The notes beneath the pieces were generated by a model. That model was not told where the DNA came from. It worked only from the letters and a program-made list of their open reading frames with translations, and did not search any database. Shown piece by piece: positions 29,272 to 38,309 of a stretch of DNA of 64,000 nucleotides. How positions within the stretch are numbered: the stretch's first letter is position 1; each line of letters opens with the position of its first letter. The stretch lies in assembly GCA_016933965.1 (NCBI GenBank), contig JAFGTS010000040.1, forward strand, positions 1 to 64,000, written 5' to 3'. This DNA is from Deltaproteobacteria bacterium (GTDB lineage: Bacteria > Desulfobacterota > Syntrophia > Syntrophales > UBA2210). The translations under genes were made by a program, and so were the position numbers.

Positions 29272-30573
29272 TCACACGTTTACATGAAGTATGGGAAGGC
29301 CGAGGTGTTTTCGTCGCGTTTCCCCCGTGAATCGTGTCTGCTGCCGGACCGTGGGAGCTCCCCGTTTGCCCGTTCCGATCAGTTCCAGCAGATGGGACCC
29401 GCCGAGGTGAAGGGTATGCTTTCCGTACTTTTCCGAAAGGACGTCGGTCGCCGCGTACAGGTTTTCTATCTTCTCGATTCTCAGGGGGCTCTCGAAAAGG
29501 GAATACTGGATATGATTATCTTCTATGAGCTCCAGGAGAACGACGCCAGTCGCCCGGTAGAGACGGTTTCCTCGATAGAGCGTTTCAAAAAGTTCCCGGA
29601 GCAACCGTGAAAGTTCGAGGGGACGGGCCGAGGGACGATTCAGCTTTGCCTCGGCGCAGCTCGTGGAAAAATTGTTTTCCTTCATCACCGCGGCGATCTT
29701 GACCGGCGCCAGGCGGTACCGGCGGGCCTTGATGCAGGCCGACTCAAGGTTTCTCATAAGGTGCGCGAAAAGGTAATCGGCATCTTCCGTCGGCGGCGCG
29801 AAGGTCTTCATCTTGCTGATCGATGCGTAGGAGGTTTTTTCCGCCGCCTCGACGGGATAGACCGGCTCCCCGCGCAGTTCCCGCCATATCTCCCGGGTCG
29901 GCTTGGTGAAACGCCTTCTCATCAGTTCTTCGGGGAGCCTGGCGAAATCGAGGGCTGTTCGAACGCCCAGCTTCCGCAGGTGCTGGGTCGTGGCGTGGCC
30001 GACCCCCCATACGGTGTCCACGGGAACCTTCTCCAGGTATGAAGCGATGCTCCTGCCCGGGATGACCGTGAAACCGTCGGGCTTCCGGTATTTGGAGGCG
30101 ATCTTGGCCAGCACTTTCGTGGTGCTCAGCCCCGCCGTTACACTGATGCCCAGTTCCCGCCGGATTTCATTCTTCACGGCCAGGGCGATACCTTCGTAGG
30201 ATGTGTGAAAGACCCGCCGCAGGCCGGTAATGTCGGCGAAGGCTTCGTCGATGGAGTATTCCTCGACTTGGGGAGTGAACCGGCGGATGATGTTGAACAT
30301 TCCCTTTGAAAAGAGACTGTAGGTTTCGTAATCGGAGGGGAGAATGACCAGTTCAGGGCAGAGTTTTCTGGCCTGGTAGAGGGGAACGCCCCGCTTGACG
30401 CCCCGGTCCTTCGCCACGTAGTTGGCACAGGCCACGATCCCCCGCTCGCCGCCCGTAATGAGCGGTTTCCCCCGCAACTCGGGGTGGATGGCCTCCTCGC
30501 AGGAGGTGAAAAAGGCATCCCCGTCACAGTGAAGAACGGCACGGGGCCAGGAATGAAGACCGAAGATGTTCAT
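29272..30573 (-). CDS. dinB: Y-family translesion DNA polymerase (DinB/UmuC type)
   Basis: 433 residues from the ATG at 30573. Catalytic residues: HCDGDAFFTSCEE (first Asp and steric-gate aromatic) and YSIDEAFADI (Asp-Glu). Then VTAGLSTTKVLAKIASKYRKPDGFTVI, a helix-hairpin-helix (VDTVWGVGHATTQHLRKLGV) and a little-finger domain with an extended C-terminal tail (about 350-433). It copies damaged templates. It lies downstream of lexA in the same direction, so it is probably SOS-controlled from the lexA operator. There is no Shine-Dalgarno; the ATG directly follows a CTTTGCCA octamer array. The frame can extend to 30621 through those repeats, but this is probably not translated. Whether it is Pol IV or UmuC-like is not certain. 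Confidence 0.88.
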   Translation of the reverse strand: MNIFGLHSWPRAVLHCDGDAFFTSCEEAIHPELRGKPLITGGERGIVACANYVAKDRGVKRGVPLYQARKLCPELVILPSDYETYSLFSKGMFNIIRRFTPQVEEYSIDEAFADITGLRRVFHTSYEGIALAVKNEIRRELGISVTAGLSTTKVLAKIASKYRKPDGFTVIPGRSIASYLEKVPVDTVWGVGHATTQHLRKLGVRTALDFARLPEELMRRRFTKPTREIWRELRGEPVYPVEAAEKTSYASISKMKTFAPPTEDADYLFAHLMRNLESACIKARRYRLAPVKIAAVMKENNFSTSCAEAKLNRPSARPLELSRLLRELFETLYRGNRLYRATGVVLLELIEDNHIQYSLFESPLRIEKIENLYAATDVLSEKYGKHTLHLGGSHLLELIGTGKRGAPTVRQQTRFTGETRRKHLGLPILHVNV

Positions 30574-30886
30574 AATAAAAAAGTGGCAAAGCGACAAAGT
30601 GGCAAAGTGGCAAAGGGGCAAAGCGACAAAGGGGCCAAGGGTCCAAGCGAAAACCCGGGAGTGGGCAAGAATTTGAATGTATTCTTATACATCATGTCCA
30701 TTATGCGTGGATAGGAGCACCATAATGTAAAAAATACCCTCGAACCCTTGAACCCTTGAACCCTTGAACCCTTTTCCTTAACTATATGGGAGAAGAACCC
30801 CGTTTGTTTACCATTCATAAACCTGATCCCATAATCCCTAATCCGTAATCCGTAATCCCTAATCCGTAATCCCCTTAATCCATAGC
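30574..30886 (-). repeat. Composite tandem-repeat element in the lexA-dinB gap (long copy)
   Basis: Read on the minus strand from the lexA stop, parts occur in this order. About eight imperfect GGATTAC heptamers come first (30826-30881). Then the 25-base block shared with 15479-15503, containing the reverse of TTTGTTTACCATTCATAAAC (30803-30822), followed by CCATATA (30783-30789). About four GGGTTCAA octamers follow (roughly 30737-30772), then non-repeat sequence, then about seven CTTTGCC(A/C) octamers (roughly 30576-30640) that end at the dinB ATG. The order of parts matches the mrdA-rodA gap, where the GGGTTCAA array is absent. Because octamer number is not a multiple of three, a change in copy number shifts any frame read through it. 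Confidence 0.85.
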
Positions 30887-31471
30887 TTAATACTTCCGTA
30901 TCACCCCGGTGATGACGCCGCCGATCGTGAGCTCCGATTTCGGTTTGATGGGCGGGTAACGGGGGTTCGCCGCCTCGAGGACGACGGTGCCCCGCCGCTT
31001 TCTGAAGTATTTCATCGTCCATTCTCCGTCCACCTCGGCGATGATGACGTCACCGTTTCGCGGTTCCCGGCCCTTTTCCACGATGACGATATCTCCCGGG
31101 CGGATGCCTTCGTCGATCATCGAGTCTCCGGTGACCTTCAGCAGGAACGAGGAATCAGGGCGGGTGATCAGGTAATCGTCGAGGGAGATCGTGTCCCGCA
31201 ATTCCTCCTCGGCGGGTGAGGGAAACCCGGCGGTGACTTCCCCCACCAGAGGGATCGGAAGGGCGCGCTGGGCCGGCCTCAGGAATCCCCGGTTATCCTT
31301 TTCAAGCGTACCGGCGGCGACGAGTTTTCTGACCCAGAAATCGACGACGCTCTTCGAACGTACCCCGAGAAGGCGCATCATTTCGGAATAGGTGGGCATC
31401 CGCCGGTATTCACGAAAGAACCCGGTGATCCGTTTTTCCACGCTTTCCCTGGTTCGTTTTCTTTTTTCCAT
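30887..31471 (-). CDS. lexA: LexA repressor
   Basis: 194 residues from the ATG at 31471. A winged-helix N-domain (about 5-60; MPTYSEMMRLLGVRSKSVVDFWVRKL as the recognition part) is followed by an S24 autoprotease domain. The cleavage site is A81-G82, the catalytic serine S117 (TGDSMIDEG) and the lysine K154 (WTMKYF), so self-cleavage should work. It represses DNA-damage genes until RecA filaments trigger cleavage. A GAAC-N4-GTTC operator lies in its own promoter. A second ATG at 31480 would add three residues; the long frame to 31657 crosses the operator and is rejected. dinB follows after the repeat element; pgpA diverges. Confidence 0.93.
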   Translation of the reverse strand: MEKRKRTRESVEKRITGFFREYRRMPTYSEMMRLLGVRSKSVVDFWVRKLVAAGTLEKDNRGFLRPAQRALPIPLVGEVTAGFPSPAEEELRDTISLDDYLITRPDSSFLLKVTGDSMIDEGIRPGDIVIVEKGREPRNGDVIIAEVDGEWTMKYFRKRRGTVVLEAANPRYPPIKPKSELTIGGVITGVIRKY

Positions 31472-31478
31472 GGATTCC

Positions 31479-31507
31479 ATATAATAGAACAATCGTTCTA
31501 TTGTCAA
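31479..31507 (-). promoter_or_regulatory. lexA promoter with embedded LexA box
   Basis: Minus-strand TTGACA (31507-31502), a 17-base spacer and TTATAT (31484-31479). The spacer is nearly filled by a perfect palindrome at 31483-31502: GAAC (31487-31490), four bases, GTTC (31495-31498), extended by AATA/TATT. Repressor binding would cover both promoter elements. The predicted transcription start (31471-31473) is at the lexA ATG, so the mRNA would have almost no leader. Confidence 0.85.
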
Positions 31508-31736
31508 GCGGTATTTTACGGTGGGAGCCGCCGGGCCGTCTTCATGCCGGGGTTCTGTAAAGTTAATAAATACGGATAGATGCGGCTGATTTGTGCCGGG
31601 AGTGATCCGCCGTTGAAGGGGCTTTACATTACACCGTTCTTGTACTATATAGGGCACAGGTAACGGAACGCAGCGATGTGAAAGGTCCCGGTTTTCACGA
31701 ATGCTGCAGCAACCCGGCTGCCACCGGTTGACAAGA

Positions 31737-32207
31737 ATGGGGCATGGCGTGTTTGAGAAATTCGTGAAAATTGTGGCGGTCGGGTTCGGAAGCGGCCTTT
31801 CCCCCCTAGCGCCGGGTACCGTGGGAACGCTTGTAGGAATCCCTCTGTTCCTGCTCTTTGCGACCTTTTCCCGGCCGCTCTACCTGTTGTCGGTTACAGC
31901 CCTTTTTTTTCTCGCCGTCTTCGTTTCCCAGGAAGCGGAGAAACTGTTCCGGGAACGGGACCCCTCACGGGTTGTCATCGACGAGGTCGTCGGGTTCCTG
32001 GTTACCATGTTTCTCGTCGCGCCCACGACGGCGCACATACTTTTGGGTTTCCTTCTTTTCCGGCTTTTTGATATTACCAAGCCTTTTCCGATCCGTGCCT
32101 GCGAACGGCGACTGCCTGGCGGATACGGTATCGTAGGAGATGACGTTGTCGCCGGTGTATACGCGAACGTTGTGTTACAGCTGATAATTGCCCTGACGGG
32201 CCTGTAG
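31737..32207 (+). CDS. pgpA: Phosphatidylglycerophosphatase A
   Basis: 156 residues from the ATG at 31737 (a GTG at 31749 with GGGG upstream is equally possible; an ATG at 31701 adds an odd tail). Three to four membrane segments. FGSGLSPLAPGTVGTLVGIPL, VIDEVVGFLVTMFL and the C-terminal FDITKPFPIRACERRLPGGYGIVGDDVVAGVYAN are the PgpA signatures, including the acidic active-site residues. It removes the phosphate from phosphatidylglycerol phosphate in membrane lipid synthesis. First gene of a rightward run into cinA-thpR-recA-recX-alaS, divergent from lexA. Confidence 0.92.
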   Translation: MGHGVFEKFVKIVAVGFGSGLSPLAPGTVGTLVGIPLFLLFATFSRPLYLLSVTALFFLAVFVSQEAEKLFRERDPSRVVIDEVVGFLVTMFLVAPTTAHILLGFLLFRLFDITKPFPIRACERRLPGGYGIVGDDVVAGVYANVVLQLIIALTGL

Positions 32208-32216
32208 GAGGAACCG

Positions 32217-33473
32217 GTGAACATTGGTATCATGGCTATCGGTGATGAACTGACGGGCGGGATGACCCAGGATACGAACTCATCCTACCTGGCCCGCGAG
32301 ATCCACGCCGAAGGGTGGCGGATCTCCGGCATCCACATCGTCGGTGATGAAGGGACGGCCATTGCCGCGGCCCTCGCCTATCTCATAAAGATCTCCAACG
32401 CTGTCATCGTTATGGGAGGCCTCGGTCCGACGGCCGATGACATCACCACGGAAGCGATCGCCACCGCCTTCGACCTCGAACTCTATACGGATGAGGCGAT
32501 CCTGCAGCGAATGAAGGAACTTTTCACAGCCGTCGGTCTTCCCTGGTCGGACACGAACGCGAAACAGGCCCGGTTTCCTCAAGGCGCTGATGTCATAAAC
32601 AATCCCGTCGGGACCGCCTGCGGATTTTCACTGCTTCGGGATGGTGTGCCGGTCTTCGTCATTCCCGGCGTCCCCCGCGAAGTGTATCGGATGTTTCCCG
32701 AGGGAGTTCTACCCCGGCTCAGAAAAGCAGCCGGCAGGGACAACGCAGCGCCGCTTCGGAAAACCATCAAGACCTTCGGACTTACCGAGGCTGAAGTGGC
32801 GAAACGGCTCTCGGACCTGCGGGCACCCGCGGGGATGACCGTCGGGTTCTACCCCCGTTTCCCGGAAAACCACATCGTCCTGACCGCGCGGAACGGAGGG
32901 GATGAAGAAGGCCGTGAAAAACTGTCGTCACTGGTCGGATGGATCGAGGAGCGTCTTCATCCGTACGTCTTCGGGTATGATGACGAGACCCTTGAAGGTG
33001 TGGTGTATGCCTTGTTGCGGGAGAAAGGCCTTACCCTTTCCGTGGCGGAATCATGTTCTGGCGGGCTCATTACGGATCACCTGACCGATGTGCCGGGAAG
33101 TTCCAATGTTCTGGAAAGGGGTGTCGTGGTATACAGCAACCGGTCAAAAATGGAACTGCTGGGGGTGCCGGCCGGGGTCATTGAAACCAAAGGGGCGGTC
33201 AGCAGTGAGACGGCCGTGGCCATGGCTGAAGGAATCCGGGCCCTTGCAGGGACCGACATCGGCCTGGCGACGACGGGAATCGCCGGTCCCACAGGAGGGA
33301 CAAAGGAAAAACCCGTGGGGACCGTCTTTATGGCCATTACAGACAGGGACGGTACGGTGTGGCGCGAGTTCCACTTTCGCTGGGACCGCCGGAGAAACAA
33401 GGAAATGACCGCCCACATCGCCCTTGAACTGCTCAGGCGAAGACTGACAGGGGTGGATATCCATGGAAGCTGA
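32217..33473 (+). CDS. cinA: CinA-like protein (MoCF-type domain plus NMN amidase domain)
   Basis: 418 residues from a GTG at 32217 with GGAGGAA upstream. The N-terminal molybdopterin-binding-like domain (about 1-170; IGDELTGGMTQDTNSSYLAREI, GGLGPTADDITTEA) acts in the family as an ADP-ribose pyrophosphatase-type activity. The C-terminal domain (about 255-415; SVAESCSGGLITDHLTDVPGSS, TTGIAGPTGGTKEKPVG) is the nicotinamide mononucleotide deamidase PncC. It recycles NMN, a by-product of NAD-dependent DNA ligase. Location directly before recA is a common arrangement. Overlaps thpR by 11 bases. Confidence 0.93.
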   Translation: MNIGIMAIGDELTGGMTQDTNSSYLAREIHAEGWRISGIHIVGDEGTAIAAALAYLIKISNAVIVMGGLGPTADDITTEAIATAFDLELYTDEAILQRMKELFTAVGLPWSDTNAKQARFPQGADVINNPVGTACGFSLLRDGVPVFVIPGVPREVYRMFPEGVLPRLRKAAGRDNAAPLRKTIKTFGLTEAEVAKRLSDLRAPAGMTVGFYPRFPENHIVLTARNGGDEEGREKLSSLVGWIEERLHPYVFGYDDETLEGVVYALLREKGLTLSVAESCSGGLITDHLTDVPGSSNVLERGVVVYSNRSKMELLGVPAGVIETKGAVSSETAVAMAEGIRALAGTDIGLATTGIAGPTGGTKEKPVGTVFMAITDRDGTVWREFHFRWDRRRNKEMTAHIALELLRRRLTGVDIHGS

Positions 33474-34041
33474 GAAACCGGTCCGTACCTTTCTTGCCAT
33501 TGACCTTCCAGCCGGCGTCAAGGATGATATCGGGTCTGTTCAAAAACGGCTGAAGAACCTCCTGGAAGGTGTCCGCTGGACCCGCCCAGAAGGGATCCAT
33601 CTGACGCTGAAATTCTTCGGTGATATTCGACGTGAGGACCGTGAGGGCATCATCGGTGTCGTCAGGGAGCGGACGGCTGGAGTCGCACCCTTCACGATGA
33701 AACTGGGGCACCTCGGCGCCTTTCCCAGTTTCAAGAGGCCCCGGGTGCTCTGGATAGGTCTGGAAGGGGAGACAGAGCGACTTGCGGCCCTCCAGGGGGA
33801 GATCGAAGAAGGCCTCGAAGCCCTGGGGTTTAAAAAGGAAAACAGGTCATTCCGGCCGCATCTGACGCTGGGCAGGGCCCGGTATTCGAAGGGAACCATC
33901 ATCGGTCTTCGCGAGGCCGTAAAAGATATGAAAATTGAACAGAAGACATTCAGTGCCGGTACATTGACCCTCTTCAGGAGCGACCTGCGTCCTGACGGAG
34001 CGGTCTATACGGTGCTGGCGGAGTTTCCCTTTCCGGGGTGA
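33463..34041 (+). CDS. thpR: RNA 2',3'-cyclic phosphodiesterase (2H family)
   Basis: 192 residues, starting within the end of cinA. The two catalytic HxTx motifs are HLTL near residue 46 (GIHLTLKFFGD) and HLTL near residue 129 (RPHLTLGRAR), both intact. The N-terminal RTFLAIDLPAGVKDDI is typical of the LigT/ThpR family. It hydrolyses 2',3'-cyclic phosphate ends of RNA to 2'-phosphomonoesters. Usual length is 175-195. Placed between cinA and recA as in several deltaproteobacteria; probably co-transcribed. Confidence 0.92.
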   Translation: MEAEKPVRTFLAIDLPAGVKDDIGSVQKRLKNLLEGVRWTRPEGIHLTLKFFGDIRREDREGIIGVVRERTAGVAPFTMKLGHLGAFPSFKRPRVLWIGLEGETERLAALQGEIEEGLEALGFKKENRSFRPHLTLGRARYSKGTIIGLREAVKDMKIEQKTFSAGTLTLFRSDLRPDGAVYTVLAEFPFPG

Positions 34042-34135
34042 GGTCTTGCAATAAAACACATTGCCGGGTTCTGGTCTTTCACCGTTGCTGGAAGACATGG
34101 GCCCCGGCTCACGATATGAAAAGGGGGAGTGAATT

Positions 34136-35158
34136 ATGGCAATGGAAGGCGATAAGGAACGGGCCGTAGAGCTGGCCATATCCCAGATTGAAAAACAGTT
34201 TGGAAAAGGTTCCATCATGCGGCTGGGAGGTGAAGAGGTCATTTCAAACGTTCCGACGATCTCCACGGGGGCGCTCAGTCTTGATATTGCCCTTGGCGTG
34301 GGCGGTGTTCCCCGGGGCCGGGTCATCGAGATCTTCGGACCGGAATCGGGCGGGAAGACGACCCTGGCCTTGCACCTGGTCTCGGAAGCGCAGCGGATGG
34401 GAGGCCTGGCGGCCTTTGTCGACGCGGAGCACGCCCTTGACGTGACGTATGCCCGGCACATAGGGGTGAATACTGACGACCTGCTGATATCCCAGCCCGA
34501 TACGGGGGAGCAGGCCCTGGAGATAGCAGAGGTTCTGGTTCGGAGCGGCGCCCTTGACATCCTCGTCATCGATTCCGTGGCAGCGCTGGTTCCCCGTTCA
34601 GAGCTCGAGGGAGACATGGGTGACGCCCAGATGGGGCTCCAGGCACGGCTTATGTCACAGGCCCTTCGTAAACTGACGGGGAGTATCGGCCGCTCCAAAA
34701 CGACGGTGATCTTTATCAACCAGTTGCGGATGAAGATCGGCGTCTTTTTCGGTAATCCTGAGACGACCACCGGCGGCAACGCCCTGAAATTTTACGCTAC
34801 CATGCGGCTCGATATCAGGAAGACCTCGGCCATCAAACAGGGACAGGACATCATCGGAAACCGCGTCAGGGTGAAGGTGGTGAAGAATAAGGTGGCCCCG
34901 CCTTTCAAGGAGGCCGAATTCGATATCATCTTCGGAGAAGGTATCTCGCGGGAAGGCGACATTCTTGACCTGGCCGTGGATAATGATATTGTGGAAAAGT
35001 CGGGTGCCTGGTATGCCTACGGCGGCGAGCGCATCGGACAGGGCCGGGACAACACGCGGCTCTTTCTGAAGGAACATCCTGAGATGTTCAAGACCATAGA
35101 GACTGAGGTCAGACGGAAATTCAACCTCCTGAAGGAGCGTCCCGAGCAGCAGGAATAA
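34136..35158 (+). CDS. recA: Recombinase RecA
   Basis: 340 residues. [13 protein letters not shown] is the Walker A loop; the DNA-binding loops ([46 protein letters not shown]) are complete. It forms filaments on single-stranded DNA for strand exchange and triggers LexA self-cleavage. AAGGGGGAG precedes the ATG. A 94-base gap after thpR shows no GAAC-N4-GTTC site, so any SOS control would have to come from the lexA/pgpA region or an internal promoter I cannot define. Followed three bases later by recX. Confidence 0.98.
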   Translation: MAMEGDKERAVELAISQIEKQFGKGSIMRLGGEEVISNVPTISTGALSLDIALGVGGVPRGRVIEIFGPESGGKTTLALHLVSEAQRMGGLAAFVDAEHALDVTYARHIGVNTDDLLISQPDTGEQALEIAEVLVRSGALDILVIDSVAALVPRSELEGDMGDAQMGLQARLMSQALRKLTGSIGRSKTTVIFINQLRMKIGVFFGNPETTTGGNALKFYATMRLDIRKTSAIKQGQDIIGNRVRVKVVKNKVAPPFKEAEFDIIFGEGISREGDILDLAVDNDIVEKSGAWYAYGGERIGQGRDNTRLFLKEHPEMFKTIETEVRRKFNLLKERPEQQE

Positions 35159-35161
35159 TGG

Positions 35162-35656
35162 ATGGACGAACCGGCATTTGAAAAGGCGAGGGACCGGGCG
35201 GTGCGAATGCTTGCCTACCGGGGTCGGAGCGTCCAGGAGGTATCGTCCCGGCTGGAAAGCGCGGGGTATTCCCGCTCCATGATCAACCGGGTCGTGTCCT
35301 GGCTGACGGAACGGGACTTTCTTAACGATGAGGCTTTTGCCCGTGAGTGGGCGAGAAACTGTGCCGTCAACAAGCTCTGGGGAAACAGAAAGATCACCCT
35401 GGACCTTCGGGAAAAGGGAATCAGCGGCGACGCCATAGAACGTGCCATCGCGGCGGCCCGTGAGGAGATAGAAGAGCACGAAGCACTGGAAATGCTCCTG
35501 AACAAGAAACTGAAGAACAGGACCGGCGGGAAAACAATATCACTGAAGGACAAGGGACGGCTGTATCGCACCCTTGCCGGAAGAGGTTTCCCGCCGCCTT
35601 TGATATATGAAGCATTACGAACGCTCAAGGAGGAATCAATTGATTACGGCGAGTGA
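35162..35656 (+). CDS. recX: Regulatory protein RecX
   Basis: 164 residues. Three-helix repeats of the RecX family are visible: ARDRAVRMLAYRGRSVQEVSSRLESAGYS, INRVVSWLTERDFLNDEAFAREWARN and the C-terminal LYRTLAGRGFPPPLIYEALRTLKEE. RecX caps and inhibits RecA filaments. It starts three bases after the recA stop, so the two are co-transcribed. Its last 17 bases contain the alaS start. Confidence 0.92.
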   Translation: MDEPAFEKARDRAVRMLAYRGRSVQEVSSRLESAGYSRSMINRVVSWLTERDFLNDEAFAREWARNCAVNKLWGNRKITLDLREKGISGDAIERAIAAAREEIEEHEALEMLLNKKLKNRTGGKTISLKDKGRLYRTLAGRGFPPPLIYEALRTLKEESIDYGE

Positions 35657-38282
35657 GATCAGAAAGAAATTTCTCGAATATTTTCGGCAGCAGGGGCACG
35701 CGATTGTGCAGAGTTCGATGCTCGTACCGAAGGAAGACCCGTCGCTGCTCTTTACCAACGCAGGGATGGTCCAGTTCAAGAACGTTTTTCTGGGAATGGA
35801 GGAACGGAATTACACGCGGGCCACGACATCCCAGAAGTGCGTCAGGGCCGGAGGAAAACATAACGACCTGGAAAACGTGGGATTTACCGCCCGGCACCAC
35901 ACCTTTTTCGAGATGCTCGGGAATTTTTCCTTCGGCGATTATTTCAAAGAGGGGGCCATTGAATACGGCTGGGAATTTCTCACGAAAGTGATGGGTATTC
36001 CAGAGGAAAAGCTGCTGGTGACAATCTACCGGGATGACGATGATGCCTTCGAGATCTGGAACAGGAAGATCGGCGTTCCCGCAGAAAAGATATTCCGCCT
36101 GGGCGAAAAGGATAACTTCTGGATGATGGGAGAGACCGGTCCCTGTGGTCCCTGCTCGGAGATCATTTACGATCAGGGCCCCGGTGTCGGCTGCGGGAGG
36201 CCCGAGTGCGACATCACCTGTGACTGCGACCGCCATCTCGAGCTGTGGAACCTCGTCTTCATGCAGTTCGAACGGGATGCCGCGGGAACAATGAACCCTC
36301 TTCCCAAGCAGAACATCGATACGGGCATGGGTCTGGAGCGCCTTGCCGCCGTCATGCAGGGGGTTCAGAGCAACTATGATACGGACCTGTTCTCGGGGAT
36401 CCTGCGGAAGATCGAAGAACTTGCGTCGAAAAAGTACGGCGAGGGTGAAGAGGCAAGCATCTCAATGCGGGTCATCGCCGACCACAGCAGGGCCATTACC
36501 TTTCTTGTGAGCGACGGCATTCTCCCGTCCAACGACGGCAGGGGGTACGTGCTCCGGCGCATCCTGCGGCGTGCCGCACGGCACGGGAAACTGCTCGGCC
36601 TGGACCGGCCTTTTTTGAACGAGATCATACCCGTCATCATCGGTGAAATGAAGGACGCCTACCCGGAGCTTCTCGACAAGGAATCCTATGTGCGAAACGT
36701 TGTGGTCAACGAAGAGCAGCGGTTCATGGCGACCCTTGATGCCGGCCTCAGAATACTGAACGACGAAGTGGAGCGCCTCAGGAGCCGGAGTGAGACGGTC
36801 ATTCCCGGCGGTGTGGTTTTCAAGCTGTACGACACCTATGGGTTTCCAACGGACCTGACGGCCGATGCCGTCCGCAGCCATGAGATGACCGTCGACCTTG
36901 AGGGGTTCGAAAGGGCCATGGAAGCACAGCGTGAAAAGGCCCGGGAATCCTGGAAGGGAAGCGGGGAGGAAGAGATCTCCGACGTGTACCTGAAACTTTC
37001 GAACCGGAAGATATCCACCCGTTTCGTGGGGTACGAGGGGATCATCGAAAGCACTTCCAAAGTGACGGCCATACTGAAGGAAGATGAGCCGGTGGATCAA
37101 CTGGCCGAGGGGGAAAAGGGAGAGATCTTCGTTGAAGAAACCCCCTTCTATGGCGAGGTCGGCGGCCAGGTTGGCGATGTGGGAGTCATCGAGGGTGATG
37201 GAGCGCTCTTTGAAGTCTGGGATACGCAGAAACCACTCGACGATCTGTTCAGCCATATCGGAAAACTCAAAAAGGGAACCATAAAGGTTGGCAACCGGGT
37301 GACCCTGAAGACGGATGAAGCCATCCGGCGTGCAATTGAGGCGAACCACTCGGGGACCCATCTCCTGCAGGCTTCCCTGAAACGGGTCCTCGGTGACCAT
37401 GTGAAACAGTCGGGCTCGCTCGTCAACGCTGAGCGTCTGCGCTTTGACTTCACCCATTTCGCGAAAGTGGAGGATGATGAGCTCGAACGGGTGGAAAACA
37501 TAGCCAACGAATATATCCGTCGGAACTTTTCCGTGGAGACAACGCTGCTTCCCCGTGAAGAGGCCATGAAGACGGGTGCTACCGCCGTTTTCGATGAAAA
37601 ATACGGTGAATCCGTACGGGTGGTGAAAATGGGGGACGTCAGCATGGAGCTCTGCGGCGGGACCCATGTCGGGCGAACCGGTGATGTGGGGTTTCTCAAG
37701 ATCATCAGTGAGTCATCCGTCGCCGCGGGGATCCGGAGGATCGAGGCCGTGACCGGCGGCGAGGCTGTCCGCTATGCCGAGAAGGTCGAAAAAGAACTGA
37801 AAAGAACGGCTTTTATGATCAGGGCGAATCCCCTCGAGCTTTCCGGCCGGATCGAGAAACTGCTCCAGAATCAGAGAGAGATGGAAAAGGAGATGGAATC
37901 TCTCAAAGGGAAGCTTGCGTCACGGGATTCCGCCGACTTGCTTTCACAGGCAAAGGAGGTCGCCGGTGTAAAAATCCTTTCCACCATGGTCGAGGTGCCC
38001 AACGTCAAGGCGTTGCGTGATTTCGGCGACAAGGTACGTGACCGGCTCCGGTCGGGGATCATCCTGCTGGGCGGAAGAGTGGACAATAAGGCGATGCTCC
38101 TGTGCATGGTGACAAAGGACCTGACCGGCCGGTACAACGCGGGAGCCATCGTGAAGGAGATAGCGCCCATCGTGGGCGGTAGTGGCGGCGGGCGTCCCGA
38201 TATGGCCCAGGCGGGCGGGTCAAAGCCCGAGCAACTGCCGGCGGCCCTGGAAAAACTGGAGGCCATCGTGGCGGCGGGATAG
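35640..38282 (+). CDS. alaS: Alanyl-tRNA synthetase
   Basis: 880 residues from a TTG at 35640, with AAGGAGG (35627-35633) six bases upstream; this yields the normal start (ITASEIRKKFLEYFRQQGH). An ATG at 35607 would add 11 residues and lacks a ribosome site. In order: class II catalytic domain (about 1-245; FTNAGMVQFKNVFLG, GAIEYGWEF, GPCGPCSEI), tRNA recognition, editing domain (about 555-700) with HSGTHLL and CGGTHV zinc/editing motifs, and a C-terminal DHHA1 domain (GGGRPDMAQAGG). It charges tRNA-Ala and clears Ser/Gly errors. The recA-recX-alaS order is conserved in many proteobacteria. Confidence 0.97.
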   Translation: MITASEIRKKFLEYFRQQGHAIVQSSMLVPKEDPSLLFTNAGMVQFKNVFLGMEERNYTRATTSQKCVRAGGKHNDLENVGFTARHHTFFEMLGNFSFGDYFKEGAIEYGWEFLTKVMGIPEEKLLVTIYRDDDDAFEIWNRKIGVPAEKIFRLGEKDNFWMMGETGPCGPCSEIIYDQGPGVGCGRPECDITCDCDRHLELWNLVFMQFERDAAGTMNPLPKQNIDTGMGLERLAAVMQGVQSNYDTDLFSGILRKIEELASKKYGEGEEASISMRVIADHSRAITFLVSDGILPSNDGRGYVLRRILRRAARHGKLLGLDRPFLNEIIPVIIGEMKDAYPELLDKESYVRNVVVNEEQRFMATLDAGLRILNDEVERLRSRSETVIPGGVVFKLYDTYGFPTDLTADAVRSHEMTVDLEGFERAMEAQREKARESWKGSGEEEISDVYLKLSNRKISTRFVGYEGIIESTSKVTAILKEDEPVDQLAEGEKGEIFVEETPFYGEVGGQVGDVGVIEGDGALFEVWDTQKPLDDLFSHIGKLKKGTIKVGNRVTLKTDEAIRRAIEANHSGTHLLQASLKRVLGDHVKQSGSLVNAERLRFDFTHFAKVEDDELERVENIANEYIRRNFSVETTLLPREEAMKTGATAVFDEKYGESVRVVKMGDVSMELCGGTHVGRTGDVGFLKIISESSVAAGIRRIEAVTGGEAVRYAEKVEKELKRTAFMIRANPLELSGRIEKLLQNQREMEKEMESLKGKLASRDSADLLSQAKEVAGVKILSTMVEVPNVKALRDFGDKVRDRLRSGIILLGGRVDNKAMLLCMVTKDLTGRYNAGAIVKEIAPIVGGSGGGRPDMAQAGGSKPEQLPAALEKLEAIVAAG

Positions 38283-38309
38283 ATATGTAAATTTTCTGCA
38301 GCCTGCTGT

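Noticed and set aside
30574-30621. Repeat-encoded N-terminal tail on DinB
   Set aside because: The residues come from the octamer array only; the family start is at 30573.
31472-31657. Longer lexA frame starting at 31657
   Set aside because: It would run through the promoter and operator; the added residues are not LexA-like.
34042-34135. LexA box in front of recA
   Set aside because: No GAAC-N4-GTTC site in the 94 bases between thpR and recA.
36462-37667. 401-residue minus-strand frame inside alaS
   Set aside because: Shadow of alaS on the opposite strand; no motif.
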